A stretch of 64,000 nucleotides of DNA from assembly GCF_030704535.1 (NCBI RefSeq), contig NC_081812.1, positions 15,163,001 through 15,227,000 on the forward strand, read 5' to 3'. The notes below the pieces were generated by a model that saw only the letters and a list, made by a program, of their open reading frames with translations, was not told the DNA's origin and did no database searches. Of this stretch, positions 49,531-60,823 are shown piece by piece. The position numbers and the translations under genes were made by a program. The stretch comes from Vitis vinifera. Its lineage: Eukaryota > Streptophyta > Magnoliopsida > Vitales > Vitaceae. The first letter of the stretch is position 1; every line of letters begins with the position of its first letter.

Positions 49531-51300
49531 TTAGTTGTTTAGAAAAATGTTGCATCCCTCAGATAAATATCCAAGAGGCATGTGGGAGATGCCTATGATT
49601 TTGCAAAAGGTATAGGCATTCCATCATGTCTAGCTAGATAACTCATTTGTAGGAAATAACATTGCTAAGTTGTTCTTTCACTAATGCTAGGTGTTGGTGA
49701 ATTATTGAATAAAAAAATTCTGTTCCACTTATCTTCTGTTAGTTCTGTCCAAGTGTATCTTTATGCTAGCAGAAGTTAGTTTTCTTTTACATTCTGCTTA
49801 TCATATTGATTAGTATGAAATTAGAAACCTAAAAAGTACTCATTCTAGAACCTACTGGTGAGCCCATATGGCATATTGAAAGACGCATCAACAAGATGAC
49901 AAGTTGAGAGCTAGCATATGTTTTTTGGGTGTAATGAAAAACACTGCAAGAAGTAATCAAGCTTGATGTTGTCATAGCTTATCATAAAAAAAAGAAGAAA
50001 AGCTTGATGTTGTCATATAGCCTAATCAAGCTAGTATGTGATGTATCATAGGTCTGTTCTTATCCATAGTTTGCATGTCTAGGTTTTTCCTTGAATTTTC
50101 ATCCTTATATTTGGTCCTAGGGTTTTCTGTAATTATTTTTCAGACCTGGTGCTTCCATCCTTCTACTCATGGGAAATGATTTCCCATTTCATAGCAGGCT
50201 ACCTGGATTTCTCAGCCACCCGAACCTCCTCATACTTCTTAATGTCATGCATGATATAATAAGTTGTCCATCTTGACTCCTTTAGTACTTTTCTTAACAT
50301 AGGAGATGGAACCTTAGAGAAGTATGATGGCTAAAACTGCAACAAGGTTTCAGCAAACCACTAAGTTAAAAATGATCCGACTAGTTTTCCTGAATTAGCA
50401 ACTTTTCTTTGTGCCTCCTGTTGGCCAGAAGCTGTTACTTGTGAAATTGGGTATTACAATGACCAATAGAACATGGGAACTAGTTGACTAAGTGCACCAG
50501 AGAGTTGGAGGCCTACCATGTAGAAGCAAAGCTGTTGGCTGGAAATGATGTTTCTTTCTTTTTCTTATTCTTTTAGGCATTGAACTTGATGGATAAGTGG
50601 TCAAACAAAATGGATTAGTAGTTAATTGAACCCATAATAATAGTCTGTTGTACCATAACTAGACTATTATTGTTGTTTAAGAATGAAGTCATGTATTTTT
50701 ACAAGAATGAACTTATGTACCATTTGCAAACAACTTTGAACCTTACATAGATCATAATAGGATCCAGAAAAATATACTGATAGTTAAATTTTTAGGGCAA
50801 ACAATAATGACAATTGAGAAGTGCAGATATTATTCAAAGTGTGTTTTTAATATTAGTAGGTTGATTATCTTCTTCCAGAGTGATCATCATTATATGGTGA
50901 AAATTTTAATTTGATTACAGGTTCTATGGTTGGTAAGTATGGTTTCATGTAGGGACATCAGAACTTTGCAACTAGCCTATCTCCCACCATCTTACTATAT
51001 TCTGGTGACTAGACCATTAAAGTGAGGAATCCTGGCATCGTGGTAAAAAAATCTTACAATGTTTATTGAGATCAAAAGGTCTGCTAAGAAATGTACTATT
51101 AGTGGAACTATCAGAATAAATTGATAGGGAAAGGGACTAAAAAGTAATGGATTATAAAAAATAACCAAACTACATATGTACGTCGGGATTGCAAGATCTA
51201 GTTGTGATGGAGAAGTAAAGTTCTTAAGTAACTTTTGAGCAATAACAAGTAGTCTTGAGGGAGCTCTGTGACTATTCTCTAATGCTGTAATAACAGAGAG
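49531..51300. other. Intergenic sequence
   Basis: AT-rich, no supported gene. Short related phrases (AAGCTTGATGTTGTCATA) occur twice, at 49959 and 50001, as a small direct repeat. Confidence 0.45.
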
Positions 51301-51304
51301 ATGA

Positions 51305-51425
51305 GTTTTTTTATATTTTTGATAGATAAACAACAATATATATAAAAAGGGCCAAAAAGCCACAAGTATACGGGGGTATACACAGAAGCCCAAAACAATA
51401 AACTGAAAGAAGAAAGGGGGAGAAA
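51305..51425 (-). mobile_element. LINE 3' tail insertion (5'-truncated)
   Basis: On the minus strand the block reads GGGCTTCTGTGTATACCCCC, then TTTTTGGCCCTTTTTATATA and TTTATCTATCAAAAATATA, ending in A-rich sequence. This is, as I remember it, the common 3' end of a plant LINE family. Only ~120 bp is present, typical of severe 5' truncation at insertion. Confidence 0.6.
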
Positions 51426-51903
51426 CCTTGCCAACCCTCAAGTGGTCAACAGAGAGATGAGTTATTTAATATTAGCTATCCATGGAATATATAGTTACTC
51501 AATGTCTTTGATAAGGAAACCCATTTGTGTGTGGAAGCAAGGTTCCATTTGAACACATGTTGATTCCTCAAACTATTGGTGGTAAGAGGTCTACTGAACT
51601 CTGAAAATGCATGAACAATAGAACTTGACAATGGCTTGAAAAGATGTGTCACTTTCAGATAAGAATCTTGTTGAGCAGCAGCTTTAGAAGACAAAATGTT
51701 TTAACCACTAGAAAGGTTCACATGCAAATGCAAAAGACACCCTTCTCATGCAGTGTATCATTTCATCCTATACTGATAAATTTGTAAAATATTGGGGAGG
51801 GTTAGATTGTCTAAAGTAAGCCATGTTTTTTCAAATATATTCATTTATTCTTTTAGCTTGTTCTTAGAATGTGTGCATGTTTGTAAGAGAGAGTTTTCCC
51901 TTT

Positions 51904-52070
51904 GTTTTTTGAATGGGTTACCCCTAGTAAGTAGGAGAATTGGCACCTAATGGCTTGAAGTCAGTAGTCCCAGCTTTGGGTCCATGTTTTTTGAATGCGT
52001 TACCCTCGGTCAGTAGGAGAATTGGCACCTCTAATGGCTTAAACTCAACAGTCCCAGATTTTGGTGCATT
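51904..52070. repeat. Tandem duplication, period ~82 bp
   Basis: TTTTTTGAATGGGTTACCCC ... AGTAGGAGAATTGGCACCT ... AATGGCTT ... AGTCCCAG is followed by a second copy starting at about 51987 (TTTTTTGAATGCGTTACCCT). There are small indels and about ten visible substitutions. Confidence 0.85.
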
Positions 52071-52250
52071 TGAGCATGCTTCCATGCTAGCCTATTAACC
52101 CACCCATTGGAAATGCATGCTTTGTTTACATTTTGAATCCTTGCATGTTTATACATTTTGAGCTCTTACAAAGTTTTCATTTCTGTTTTCAAACAGGTAC
52201 TCTGAACAAATACAGTTGTCCCCTTGAACTAGTTTGGAGGTTACCTTCTT

Positions 52251-53361
52251 ATGGATATTCAAAAGCCCAAAATCTCGCCTTCCAGATCAGCTAGTGATCA
52301 AGATTCTTCAATCTATCTTCATGAAATTTTCTCTTATCATAGATACAGTTTAAATTTTCTCTTATCATATTGGCTGGCAAGTATTATTTTCATTAAATCT
52401 TATATTTGGCACATACTGTGTAACACAACTTGCTGTTTCTTACATTGGCAAGGACATACAATATGATGCAACAGAACAGAACAGATAGTATACATATGTG
52501 AAGATGCTCAAAAATCTTCATGGATAACTGAAAATTTCTTATTCCTTATTTTCTGGATACAGAGTGGGTTTTTTCAAAGGGGGAGGACTCTCTTTCTCTT
52601 AGTTACCCGTGATTTCTTTTTACAGGCATTTTTCTGTATAGGTGCTGGCATTCTTGTGAAGGGGTTGGCTTTTCTGCAAGCTGCCACATGCTTTGTTGAC
52701 TATTGGGAATATGGGGACAAGAGTAGTTGTGCTCATCTTTTTAGGCGCAGGTCCGTCGGTCAGGTCAATGGTCAACCTGCAAGTTTGGAGGTCATTTTTT
52801 TTTCATGGTCCTTATTTTAGGGTGAGGTGAATTTGTGCACCCTCAGGTTTTGAGATAGACCATTCTCCTGGTGGTTTTATTTTTGGTAGCTCCAATATGT
52901 ATGTCTATATAATCAATATATATGTATCACATATGCCCCCAATGTTTTCCAAGTGGAACAGACTTCGATATTTTTTTTTGTGTTCAGCTATCAAAACAGC
53001 TGTTTTGTTGCTATTGAACAAAAGATAAGCTTGCTTGTCAAGTGTTTAGAGACTTGGACAAAAGATAAATGAGGGTGTAAGGTAGGGGAGGATTTATGTA
53101 TATGGGGACAGCTTCCTCCTGGGATAAAAAACAAGAAAAAGTGAGTTGGTTGTTTCATCTTTTCTTCAGATGCAATACTCTGGATTACATATCATTGTTG
53201 AAAATTTGGATAGAACCAACTGTTTGTTTTGATTTTTAGGTTTGATGTCAGACCAGGGAGATGATGGTCAGAAAATTTGTGTGGAAGATGTTCATAACAA
53301 TGCAAGCAGGAGCACGATGGATTCTTTTGAAATGCTACAACTGCCCCTACTTTTAAAGGTA
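52251..53361 (+). other. Exon-like segments of an unrecognised gene, cut off at the arm-B boundary
   Basis: Three pieces look exonic. (a) 52251-~52350 has an open frame starting M-D-I-Q-K-P-K-I. (b) 52627-~52770 follows TTTTTACAG, with a hydrophobic frame (A-G-I-L-V-K-G-L-A-F) and a GT at CAG|GTCAAT. (c) 53240-53361 lies between TTTTTAG and AAG|GTAAAT and encodes M-S-D-Q-G-D-D-G-Q-K then a Ser/Leu-rich end. Phases were not shown to fit each other. The next sequence after (c) is the edge of the inverted duplication at 53435. No family recognised; it could be another relic. Confidence 0.3.
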
Positions 53362-53992
53362 AATCCACACACATTTTATGTACCATCACCTTTATAAACA
53401 TAACTCTTAAAATAAAAGTCATGTCATTATCAAATAGTGAGAGATCATGAGTTCAAAATTCACCACATGTTTATTTCCCCAATTTATTGAGCCCATGTGC
53501 AAAGCTTAAAGGAGGTTGTCGGGATTTGTTTGCCTACAGGCCTGTGTGTCTTCACATGCAGCTATGGGGCCATAGATGACAGATGGTGTTAGAGATTATA
53601 ATACAAACAACTTAAACTTTTAGGAAAACCAATTGTTCAAGGCAAAAGAATAATGCAAGTCATTTTACCACCTACAAGGCAAGGTGAAAACTCCGAAGCA
53701 GAAAGCCTTTCCCTTTTGATCTTTACATATAAGAATATAATAACGTACAAAGTTAGAAAAATATTGTACCCTTGTATCAAGTAGCACAAGTAGCAAAAGA
53801 AGGTGTGGTACCAACATGGAAACCAAGTATGAAGCAAAACAATTAGGCATCAACAGTTCCACAAAGTTAAAGCACTTTCTACTAGATTAAGACAACTAAC
53901 CATTTTTTTCAACATGATTTCAATAGCCTAAATATCAATAGTGATTAAATTACGAGAAAAAAAAAATTAGAAACTCTTGGAACTCTAGTTAC

Positions 53993-56183
53993 CTGACAAT
54001 ACCCAACAGAGGGGTTATGTTGAGCATGCGCTAAAAGCAAATGCCTTAAGGAATCTCTACCAACCTTGTCTAGAGCAGGATGGCCTGGGAATGTTCGAGG
54101 CAAATCCTGAATAGAGAACACGTGAAGTTAGGCTAGGGAGATGCCTAGAGTGCAATACAAGGTACAAGTAGTAGCACCTACGAATCAAAAAGATTGAACG
54201 ATGAAGTCCAAGGCCCATGCATCTAATGACCTTCTCAATCTGCCTTCTCCATTTCTCAGGTATGGCATGATCTGCATTGGGCTGCTTACTGCCATTGACT
54301 GATAAAGAGCTGCCATAATCCTTGCCCTCACCAGCATTAGTTTCTGAAGCTATCAAATTCTGGTAATATCTCTCCATTCTGCGTTTTCTTGCACCAACAA
54401 ATGCTTGCCATACCTGTAATGTCAATATAATAGTAACATACATAATAATTTCTCTCTAACATGAGAACACGAAAACCAACCAATTCAATAGTATCAACTG
54501 CACCTCTCCCCTGAGAGCCTTTGGCAGTCCCCCACGAACAAGGCACACTAGTTCTTTTTTCCAAGGAAAGAAAGGTTCTGGTGAGATCCCATTAGCAGCA
54601 GCACTTGCTTCCAAGGATTCATTCCCACTGTCATCTGATATCAAATTAAAAGAGAGCACTTCCTCAAAGTCCTCTTCAATGGATGGAGGATGATTTCGAC
54701 CTATCTGCTCATCTTTCATATTCTCTCTCCTTAATGTGTAAACTCATTGTACTCTCGATGGCACTAAGGGACAATCGAATCCAGGCCCATTTTCGGACCT
54801 TACCAGCTTTTGTTTCTTTTGCCACCAACACCTCCTTTTGTTGGTCACTTTCGGTTGAACCATCAGAAACAGACTTCTTGCTACTTGACACATTCCCTTC
54901 CCCACCCCTCCCTGGAACAGACTCTGCTTCCTCCCGTGTAATTTCAGTAAGCAAAGTGTTGTTATATTCCTCCGCAAAAGCACAAACTAGAGAAGACTAC
55001 TTTTGCTGTTCAAGGAATTGCTTCCATTTATGTATCCTCTCCTCTTCCTCCTCCTGAATACATTGACACAGAGCTGACTAGAAAATGGTCCTTGCTATTT
55101 AATGCTAGAAACATGGCTTCATCAAATCAAATATCAAATATTAATGCGTAACAATGTTGGTCATCTGATGATTCATCTTTAGCTTATTTGCTGAGAAAAG
55201 TAAGGGAGGGGGAAGAAAAAGAAAGATAACTTTGAGTATTTCATCTGGGTCCCTCAAATATGAGAAACTCAACTCAACTAAGCCAAAGAACATATTCCAC
55301 CCCATTTAGTGGTTCCTTGTTTTCCTAGGTTCCTAATATAATAAAATGCCTAAAAGTCGTATACACAATGTGTCATCTTTTCCCTACAACCAGAAAAGTA
55401 TGAGCAACAAATTATTTTCAAATTTTATAAATGCATGCTTGACACATCCCTCCACGAGTCATGATAAATAAATAAATAATAAACCTAGCCATTAAGTACC
55501 TTGTATATTTCACAGCACTCTCTGTATCTTTGAAGGTGTTGAGGTCTCAATGCAAATCCATAGGCGTCTCTGTCAACATCAACGTGTAGATTCTCAAATT
55601 CAAACAAACAAATATCTCATTTCCATACATCCGAGAAAACAAGTCCAATCTATCTTCTGTATCTCCAGACTCTTGATGACAATGACAGACAAGAGAGATA
55701 TGATAGATAGACACGAATATAAAACATTCAAAAAGAAACCCAAAAACCCCATCATTACCTGGAATCAACCTCCAACGACCGCCTACTCAACAGAGACAAC
55801 AACATACTTTACAAAAACCAGCAAGTCCACCGTCCATATCGCTCAGTTTCCACATTCTAATATCCCAATGCGAAACTTCATACCAAAACTCAAATGTCTC
55901 AAATATTTCTCAGTAACCCACTCATTCGAATACCAGCCCAGACCCCACCAAATCCGAAACAAAATAAAATGGGGAGAAAAGAGACATTATGTTCAAGAAA
56001 ATGCAAGTGAGCAGAGCACGAACAGATTGAAAACCTAGAAAGATAGTGAAGCTATGATGGAACAAACCGAAGGAGAGAAACAAGGGGAGCAAGAACACGT
56101 GGGCACAGTCACAGAAGAAGAAAATGGTGGGTGTACCTGAAGAGTTGGGAATTGTTGAGGAGGTTCAAAGCCTTGTCCGGCAT
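53993..56183 (-). pseudogene. TBC Rab-GAP pseudogene, exons 1-5 only
   Basis: Exons on the minus strand: 56183-56137, 55569-55500, 55053-54504, 54413-54231, 54106-53993, each with intact splice sites and matching exons 1-5 of the gene at 4001-16370. Three lesions are visible. In exon 3 the Glu codon after Q-Q-K is TAG (54997-54999), which ends the protein after 57 residues. Near 54720-54726 a 2-bp deletion shifts the frame. Exons 6-18 are missing because the duplication stops in intron 5, so most of the TBC domain and the coiled coil are absent even though the Arg and Gln finger codons survive in exons 4-5. The gene cannot make a GAP; transcripts from its intact promoter, if any, would be non-coding. 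Confidence 0.95.
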
Positions 56184-57074
56184 CCTCGGATGGTCTGGGT
56201 TTTGGTGGTTGTTACTTGTCGCCTGATTCCTGCAACTGTTCTTCTCTTTCCCTTTTTCTCCTCCAACGTTCTTGTTTGGCTCCTTATTTTAAGTTTCCTT
56301 CCATGAATTAATTGATTTGGACTCACGTGTCGTTCGACTGTGATGTTTGGAATCTGAGGCCCAGCCCAGCCACTTCTTTCAACTTTTTTTTTTTCTTAGG
56401 GTAAGATAAAAAATATGTGTTAATAATCTCATTATCAATAAAAGGTACACAGTTGTTTCTTGTTATTTATGAAAGTTAATTTTAAGGATAACCCTGTCTC
56501 CTTAATAAACAAAAATAGAGAAATAATAGAAAAAAAAAAAAGAAATAGAAAAAAAGCAAGTCAACCCCAGATCGCATATAAGATTTAATTTCACTGGGTG
56601 CACCATGCATGCTACAATTTAGAAATAATGAATGGGTGAGAACTCAGACCTCAGGAGCATTGATTCACTTGATGCGAAACAAAACTGAACATACATTAAA
56701 TGGAGCAGCTTTTTGTTCCAAAATGATCTTATTTAATTAATTTAATCATATATTATTTTTCCTTCACCTCAATGTTTACAATAAAAAATGCACATACATG
56801 GAATGGTTGAAGAAAAATGAGTTGTTATTATTCCAAATGAGGCCCCCATGAAAGCAGCTGTTGCAAAAGACTTCAATTTTATTTATGAATGTAGCCAGGT
56901 ATGGCTGCCAAATGGCTCTATTACATGGTAACTCTAGCCCCACCATGTAGGCACGTAAAACAGTACAATAGGCTAAGAGACATTCCAAAGGGAAAGGGAA
57001 CCAAGCCCCGTTATTCTGTAGATAGTAGAAAACCAGTGCTGACAATTGACCTGTTTGTTACTGGAAGATGATCA
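56184..57074. other. Spacer between TBC pseudogene promoter and GSTL-B 3' end
   Basis: This is the counterpart of 3111-4000. It holds the TBC promoter/leader copy (A/T-rich near 56380-56400) and the GSTL-B 3' UTR (about 56760-57074). Open frames here are not conserved in coding phase with arm A. Confidence 0.6.
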
Positions 57075-59589
57075 TTACTGGGTCTGCAAAGCGGGAAATA
57101 TGTTCAAGAGGTCAGCAATTTATATATAGTCTGCAAGCACAGAGAAAATTGAAAAAAGCACACATAGAACATTAAACCAGATTGCTATAGAAGTATTACC
57201 AGGAAACGCTTCTTGTAAGCTTCAACGAGTTCTTTGGGATCACATTTTGTTTGCTTATAAGCACCAATCTTGTTCAACTCCTGCAGAAGGATTAAGGATA
57301 TGAATGACCAAGATGATCGTTGAAGAACCAAGAGGGAGCATTACAATAACACGACACACTCCTTTGCACAACACTCACTCAAAATTAAAATAAGTAATTT
57401 TCAAACTTTTTAGAAGTACATTCTAAATTTTGCCAAATGCCCGATTTTTCATCAAAAGTGTTTTTTTATGTTAAAAATGTTGCCTAAAAGTACTACCAAA
57501 CAGACTCTAAGTGTAGTAAAAAATTTCTGGGAGGATCATCAGTAGAAGTGCCCCAAAAAATGCTGCACTATGCTCGGATTCAATTAAATTCTGATAATAC
57601 TCTTTCCACCAAAACCCTTACTATAGACAACAAAAACCAGCACTCTAAACTCAGATTAACCTATTTATATAACTGACTTCCAACAATGACCATCATGTCA
57701 CAATCCACTCTGAGGCTTAAATAGTATGAGTAAGAGTAAAAACCCTTTCAGGAGGTAAGCAGCAATAACCTGTAAGCCCAAGGCACACTTCTGAACTACT
57801 AGCATGCCTGTGCCTAGGTTTGTGCAACTTCTACAGTTTATCAATGGACAAGGAGGGCATCTGCTTCATTATGGAGAAAAGTTACTGCTAACTACATTTC
57901 ATCAATCTTTCTATTAACATTGTATGATTTTTGAAAGTACCTCAATCCATGCTGCTAGTTTAGGCCTGCCAACTGTGATGTCATACTTCCACACTTCGGA
58001 TAAGAAGATTTGGAATCTTTCAACAAATGGAATGTAGGCTATGTCCACCTGAAAACATAATTTTACTTGTGAAAGCTAGATGAGAAAGCACTTAACCCAA
58101 AATCAACAAAAGGCATGCAATGCAGCATTAAGAAAGAACTTTAACATGAACGAAAAGTATACCTACCAAACTGAATTGGCCAAGGAAGAAAGGCCCATCA
58201 TCAAATTTATGAAGGGCAGTTTCTAGATGATCAAAAGGACCACCTGTTACAGATAACTAGCTTCCATCAATCTCCTGCATAGAATACTGTGTAATAATAA
58301 AAATTCCACAAGTATCAAGGTAAACAACTCACCGACTTCTTTTGTTGGGTCTCCTTTTAATGAAGTATATAAAATTCTGTTGAATGTATCAGTGTAGGAG
58401 ATCAACTCCTCAGCAAACTCTCGCTTGCCAGGACCCTAAAATGTTTTCACATCATCACTTTTGTTAGAGAGGCGGAGACAGAGAGGGGCAGCCCATCAAG
58501 GGCACAAACGAATTTTACAAATCTTACATCAGGGCAAAGTGAAGGCCCTCCAAAGTTGCTATCAACGTATTTAATCAAATCAAGACTCTCTCCAATGACT
58601 TTGTTATTGTGGTCCAGTGCAGGCACCTATAGAAGGACGACTTCTTAGTTGATGAAATAGAGGATATAATTTGTTAAATTGATGTAAAAGCATGTGTGAT
58701 CATCTGTAAATGATCAACTAATGTGTTTTCCATAAGCACAAAATTTTAGAAAACCAAACATCTCAATAGGTCTCCTAATAAATAAATGAATAAAAGCATA
58801 TCGTTTTCAAAGAATATTACCTTATTTTCAGGGTAGACTTTTTCCTTATACCATGCAGGCCTGTTTTGAAGGTTAAGAGGAACCAATTTAATCTGTTCTT
58901 GTAAACCCTGAAATCAAAAGATTTAAAGACAACAGAATATCAAAGCGCGAAGTTTGAAATCTAATACCAAACCATAAAAGCTTGCATTACACAACTTAAG
59001 AACAGCAAAGCAGAGTTTTCAAGGGAATCAAGAGAACCAACCAACCTTATAATTCCTGGTTATCCACACTCGCTGGGCGAAGGGGCAAGAATATGAAATA
59101 TACAACCTTCAAGAAACAAATCCATTTTTATAAACCCGAAGAGAAATCCAAATTTTAAAAAACGACAAATCGCCTGCCGCCCGCTGTTTGGTTGCCAAGA
59201 AAACTCAGTAAATGAAATCCAAAGGCCCCGAAAAGAAAATTTAGTTAACCCAGTCAAACAGTATCACAACGGATAATTGAGCCGATCATTCTGTTTCCCA
59301 ACCATTGAAACAACAGAATTTTCTTTATGTTCTTTCCTTTTACAGGACTTGAGTTTATTACCAACCAAACAGGGGATCAGCAAATGATCGGAAAAAAAAA
59401 CAGAGTGAAAATGAAAGAACCTTGTGGTGCCATCAAAGAGAGGAGGTTGATCAGAAGTAGAATCCAACACCGGAGGCAGAACCTCTTCCACACATCTAGG
59501 AAATTCAAAACAAAACAAAACCCCATTAATTGAAAGAAATACAATGCAAATTTATGGAGAAAATTTCCAAAAGCTTACGTAGTGGCCAT
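57075..59589 (-). CDS. GSTL: Lambda-class glutathione transferase, copy B (10 exons, 236 aa)
   Basis: Exons on the minus strand: 59589-59579, 59495-59421, 59106-59046, 58907-58821, 58626-58528, 58435-58333, 58243-58167, 58048-57941, 57280-57200, 57083-57075. All exon lengths equal those of copy A, all splice sites are GT..AG, and there is no stop, so the gene looks functional. Cys36 in S-C-P-F-A-Q is kept. Differences from copy A by my count: G76E, E83D, I130N, V133L, F137L, A142T, A147G, T148P, N176Y, K182R, A197V, V224E, V225L, T230K and L232R. The B states Tyr176, Arg182, Glu224, Leu225, Lys230 and Arg232 are, from memory, the usual ones in plant GSTLs. The role is thiol transfer/deglutathionylation with glutathione, probably in the cytosol. 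The promoter has its own TATA box and CpG-rich element. Confidence 0.93.
57380..57515. mobile_element. MITE-like insertion in GSTL-B intron 8
   Basis: Counterpart of the element at 2643-2815, ending ACTACCAAACAGACTCTAAG. It carries an extra AAAGTGTTTTTTTATG-type segment and lacks ~70 bp present in arm A, so the element has been unstable since the duplication. Confidence 0.45.
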
Positions 59590-59662
59590 GTCTGCTGTCT
59601 GCTGTCTGGTGTCTGGGAGGGCGAGAAGCTTCGGGTGCCTGAGAAATCGCAGTTCTGAGTGG

Positions 59663-59669
59663 TTTTATA
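59663..59669 (-). promoter_or_regulatory. TATA box of GSTL-B
   Basis: TATAAAA (minus strand), in the same context as in arm A, lies 74 bp upstream of the start codon. The leader differs slightly from copy A by small insertions of CAGACAG-type repeats. Confidence 0.75.
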
Positions 59670-59741
59670 GGAGAAATTGATCCCACGCGATCGCGAGCAA
59701 TGACGCTATGCGGAAGTCAACGCGCGGCGGAGGAGAGATAC

Positions 59742-60823
59742 AGTGGGAGGGCGGTCACAAGATGAAATCCTGGGCTCTTCTCTCAGCCGTTGCATTTAAT
59801 TACTTTTTGCGATTTTTAGAATGACCCGGTCTTGCGAATTGCTCTCCTAGTTCTTGCGAATTCCTTTTTTATTTTTTATTATTATTTTCAATGTTTTTAG
59901 CTTCGCTAGGAAAAAAGAATAATAATAAATAAAAACTGTAGAAAATTAATTCTATGTTTGATAAAATTAGTTCAAAAAATTATATGAGTTTAGAAAAAAT
60001 TTTCTATTTTTCTATTTTTATTTTTTATCTATTATTTTTAAAAAGCATTTTTTTTATAGGAAAAAGCATTTTTAGTTTTTCTAAAAATAATTCTTATTTT
60101 TTATTTTTATTTTCTAAAAATATTTTTATTCTTTTTTACTTAAAAAAGAAGAAGCATTTGATTAAGAAAAATAAAAACTATTTTTAGAAATGAAAAATTT
60201 AAAATTATAATGATAGTCCATGAAATTATTCTAATATAAAAATATATTCATTTGTAATAATAATAAATAGAATATTTATACCGTGTTTTTTAAAGATATA
60301 TTTTATTATAAATATAGATATGAGATAATATTTTAAAATATGTTTGATTATAGATACATATAAGATAATATTTTATTTACATTAATATTTCGTATCACAT
60401 AATTTATTTTATATGATTTTATTCCTTATTTCATTTTCAATTTTATAGATTTATTTTTTTTAAATGTGAAAATTTTAAAATACTTGTAAAATAAAAGAAT
60501 TAGAAAAGGAAATAAGAACAAAATAAATGAGAATGTTGAGAGGAAAAATAGAATATTATTTCACTAATAGTCTATTCCAAGCCACACAAAATTAGCATCA
60601 AATCTATTATTACCATAAAAGCCATTACTAGTTTTCTTCCACATTTCTTCCACAGCCATTGCTAGTTTTCAATGAAATCTATTATTACCATCAAAGCCAG
60701 ATAAATATCAGTTTCACAGTTGTGGCTGATTGTAAATTAGACTGGAACAGACAAAGAGAGCAACAATGTGACTGCCTGTTGTAAATTTTAAAAGAAATCA
60801 ATCGACTGTCCCAGCTCCTTTGG
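59742..60823. other. AT-rich spacer outside arm B
   Basis: 59850-60600 is mostly A/T runs with no feature. Around 60630-60700 a short phrase (CCATTACTAGTTTTC / CCATTGCTAGTTTTC) is repeated ~40 bp apart. No gene. Confidence 0.55.

Larger units (their letters stand above)
53435..59741 (-). repeat. Arm B of the ~6.3-kb inverted duplication
   Basis: This is the reverse-complement counterpart of 449-6758. The inner junction, at the edge nearest the spacer, is sharp: after GAGATCATGAGTTCAAAATT homology is lost on the spacer side. Arm B contains a complete GSTL gene and only exons 1-5 of TBC. Small indels relative to arm A include a 2-bp deletion in TBC exon 3 and a ~70-bp difference in GSTL intron 8. 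Confidence 0.95.

Noticed and set aside
53637-53862. Open frames in arm B matched by similar ones at 6298-6556 as a conserved small protein
   Set aside because: They lie in TBC intron 5 in both arms and are similar only because the DNA is duplicated.
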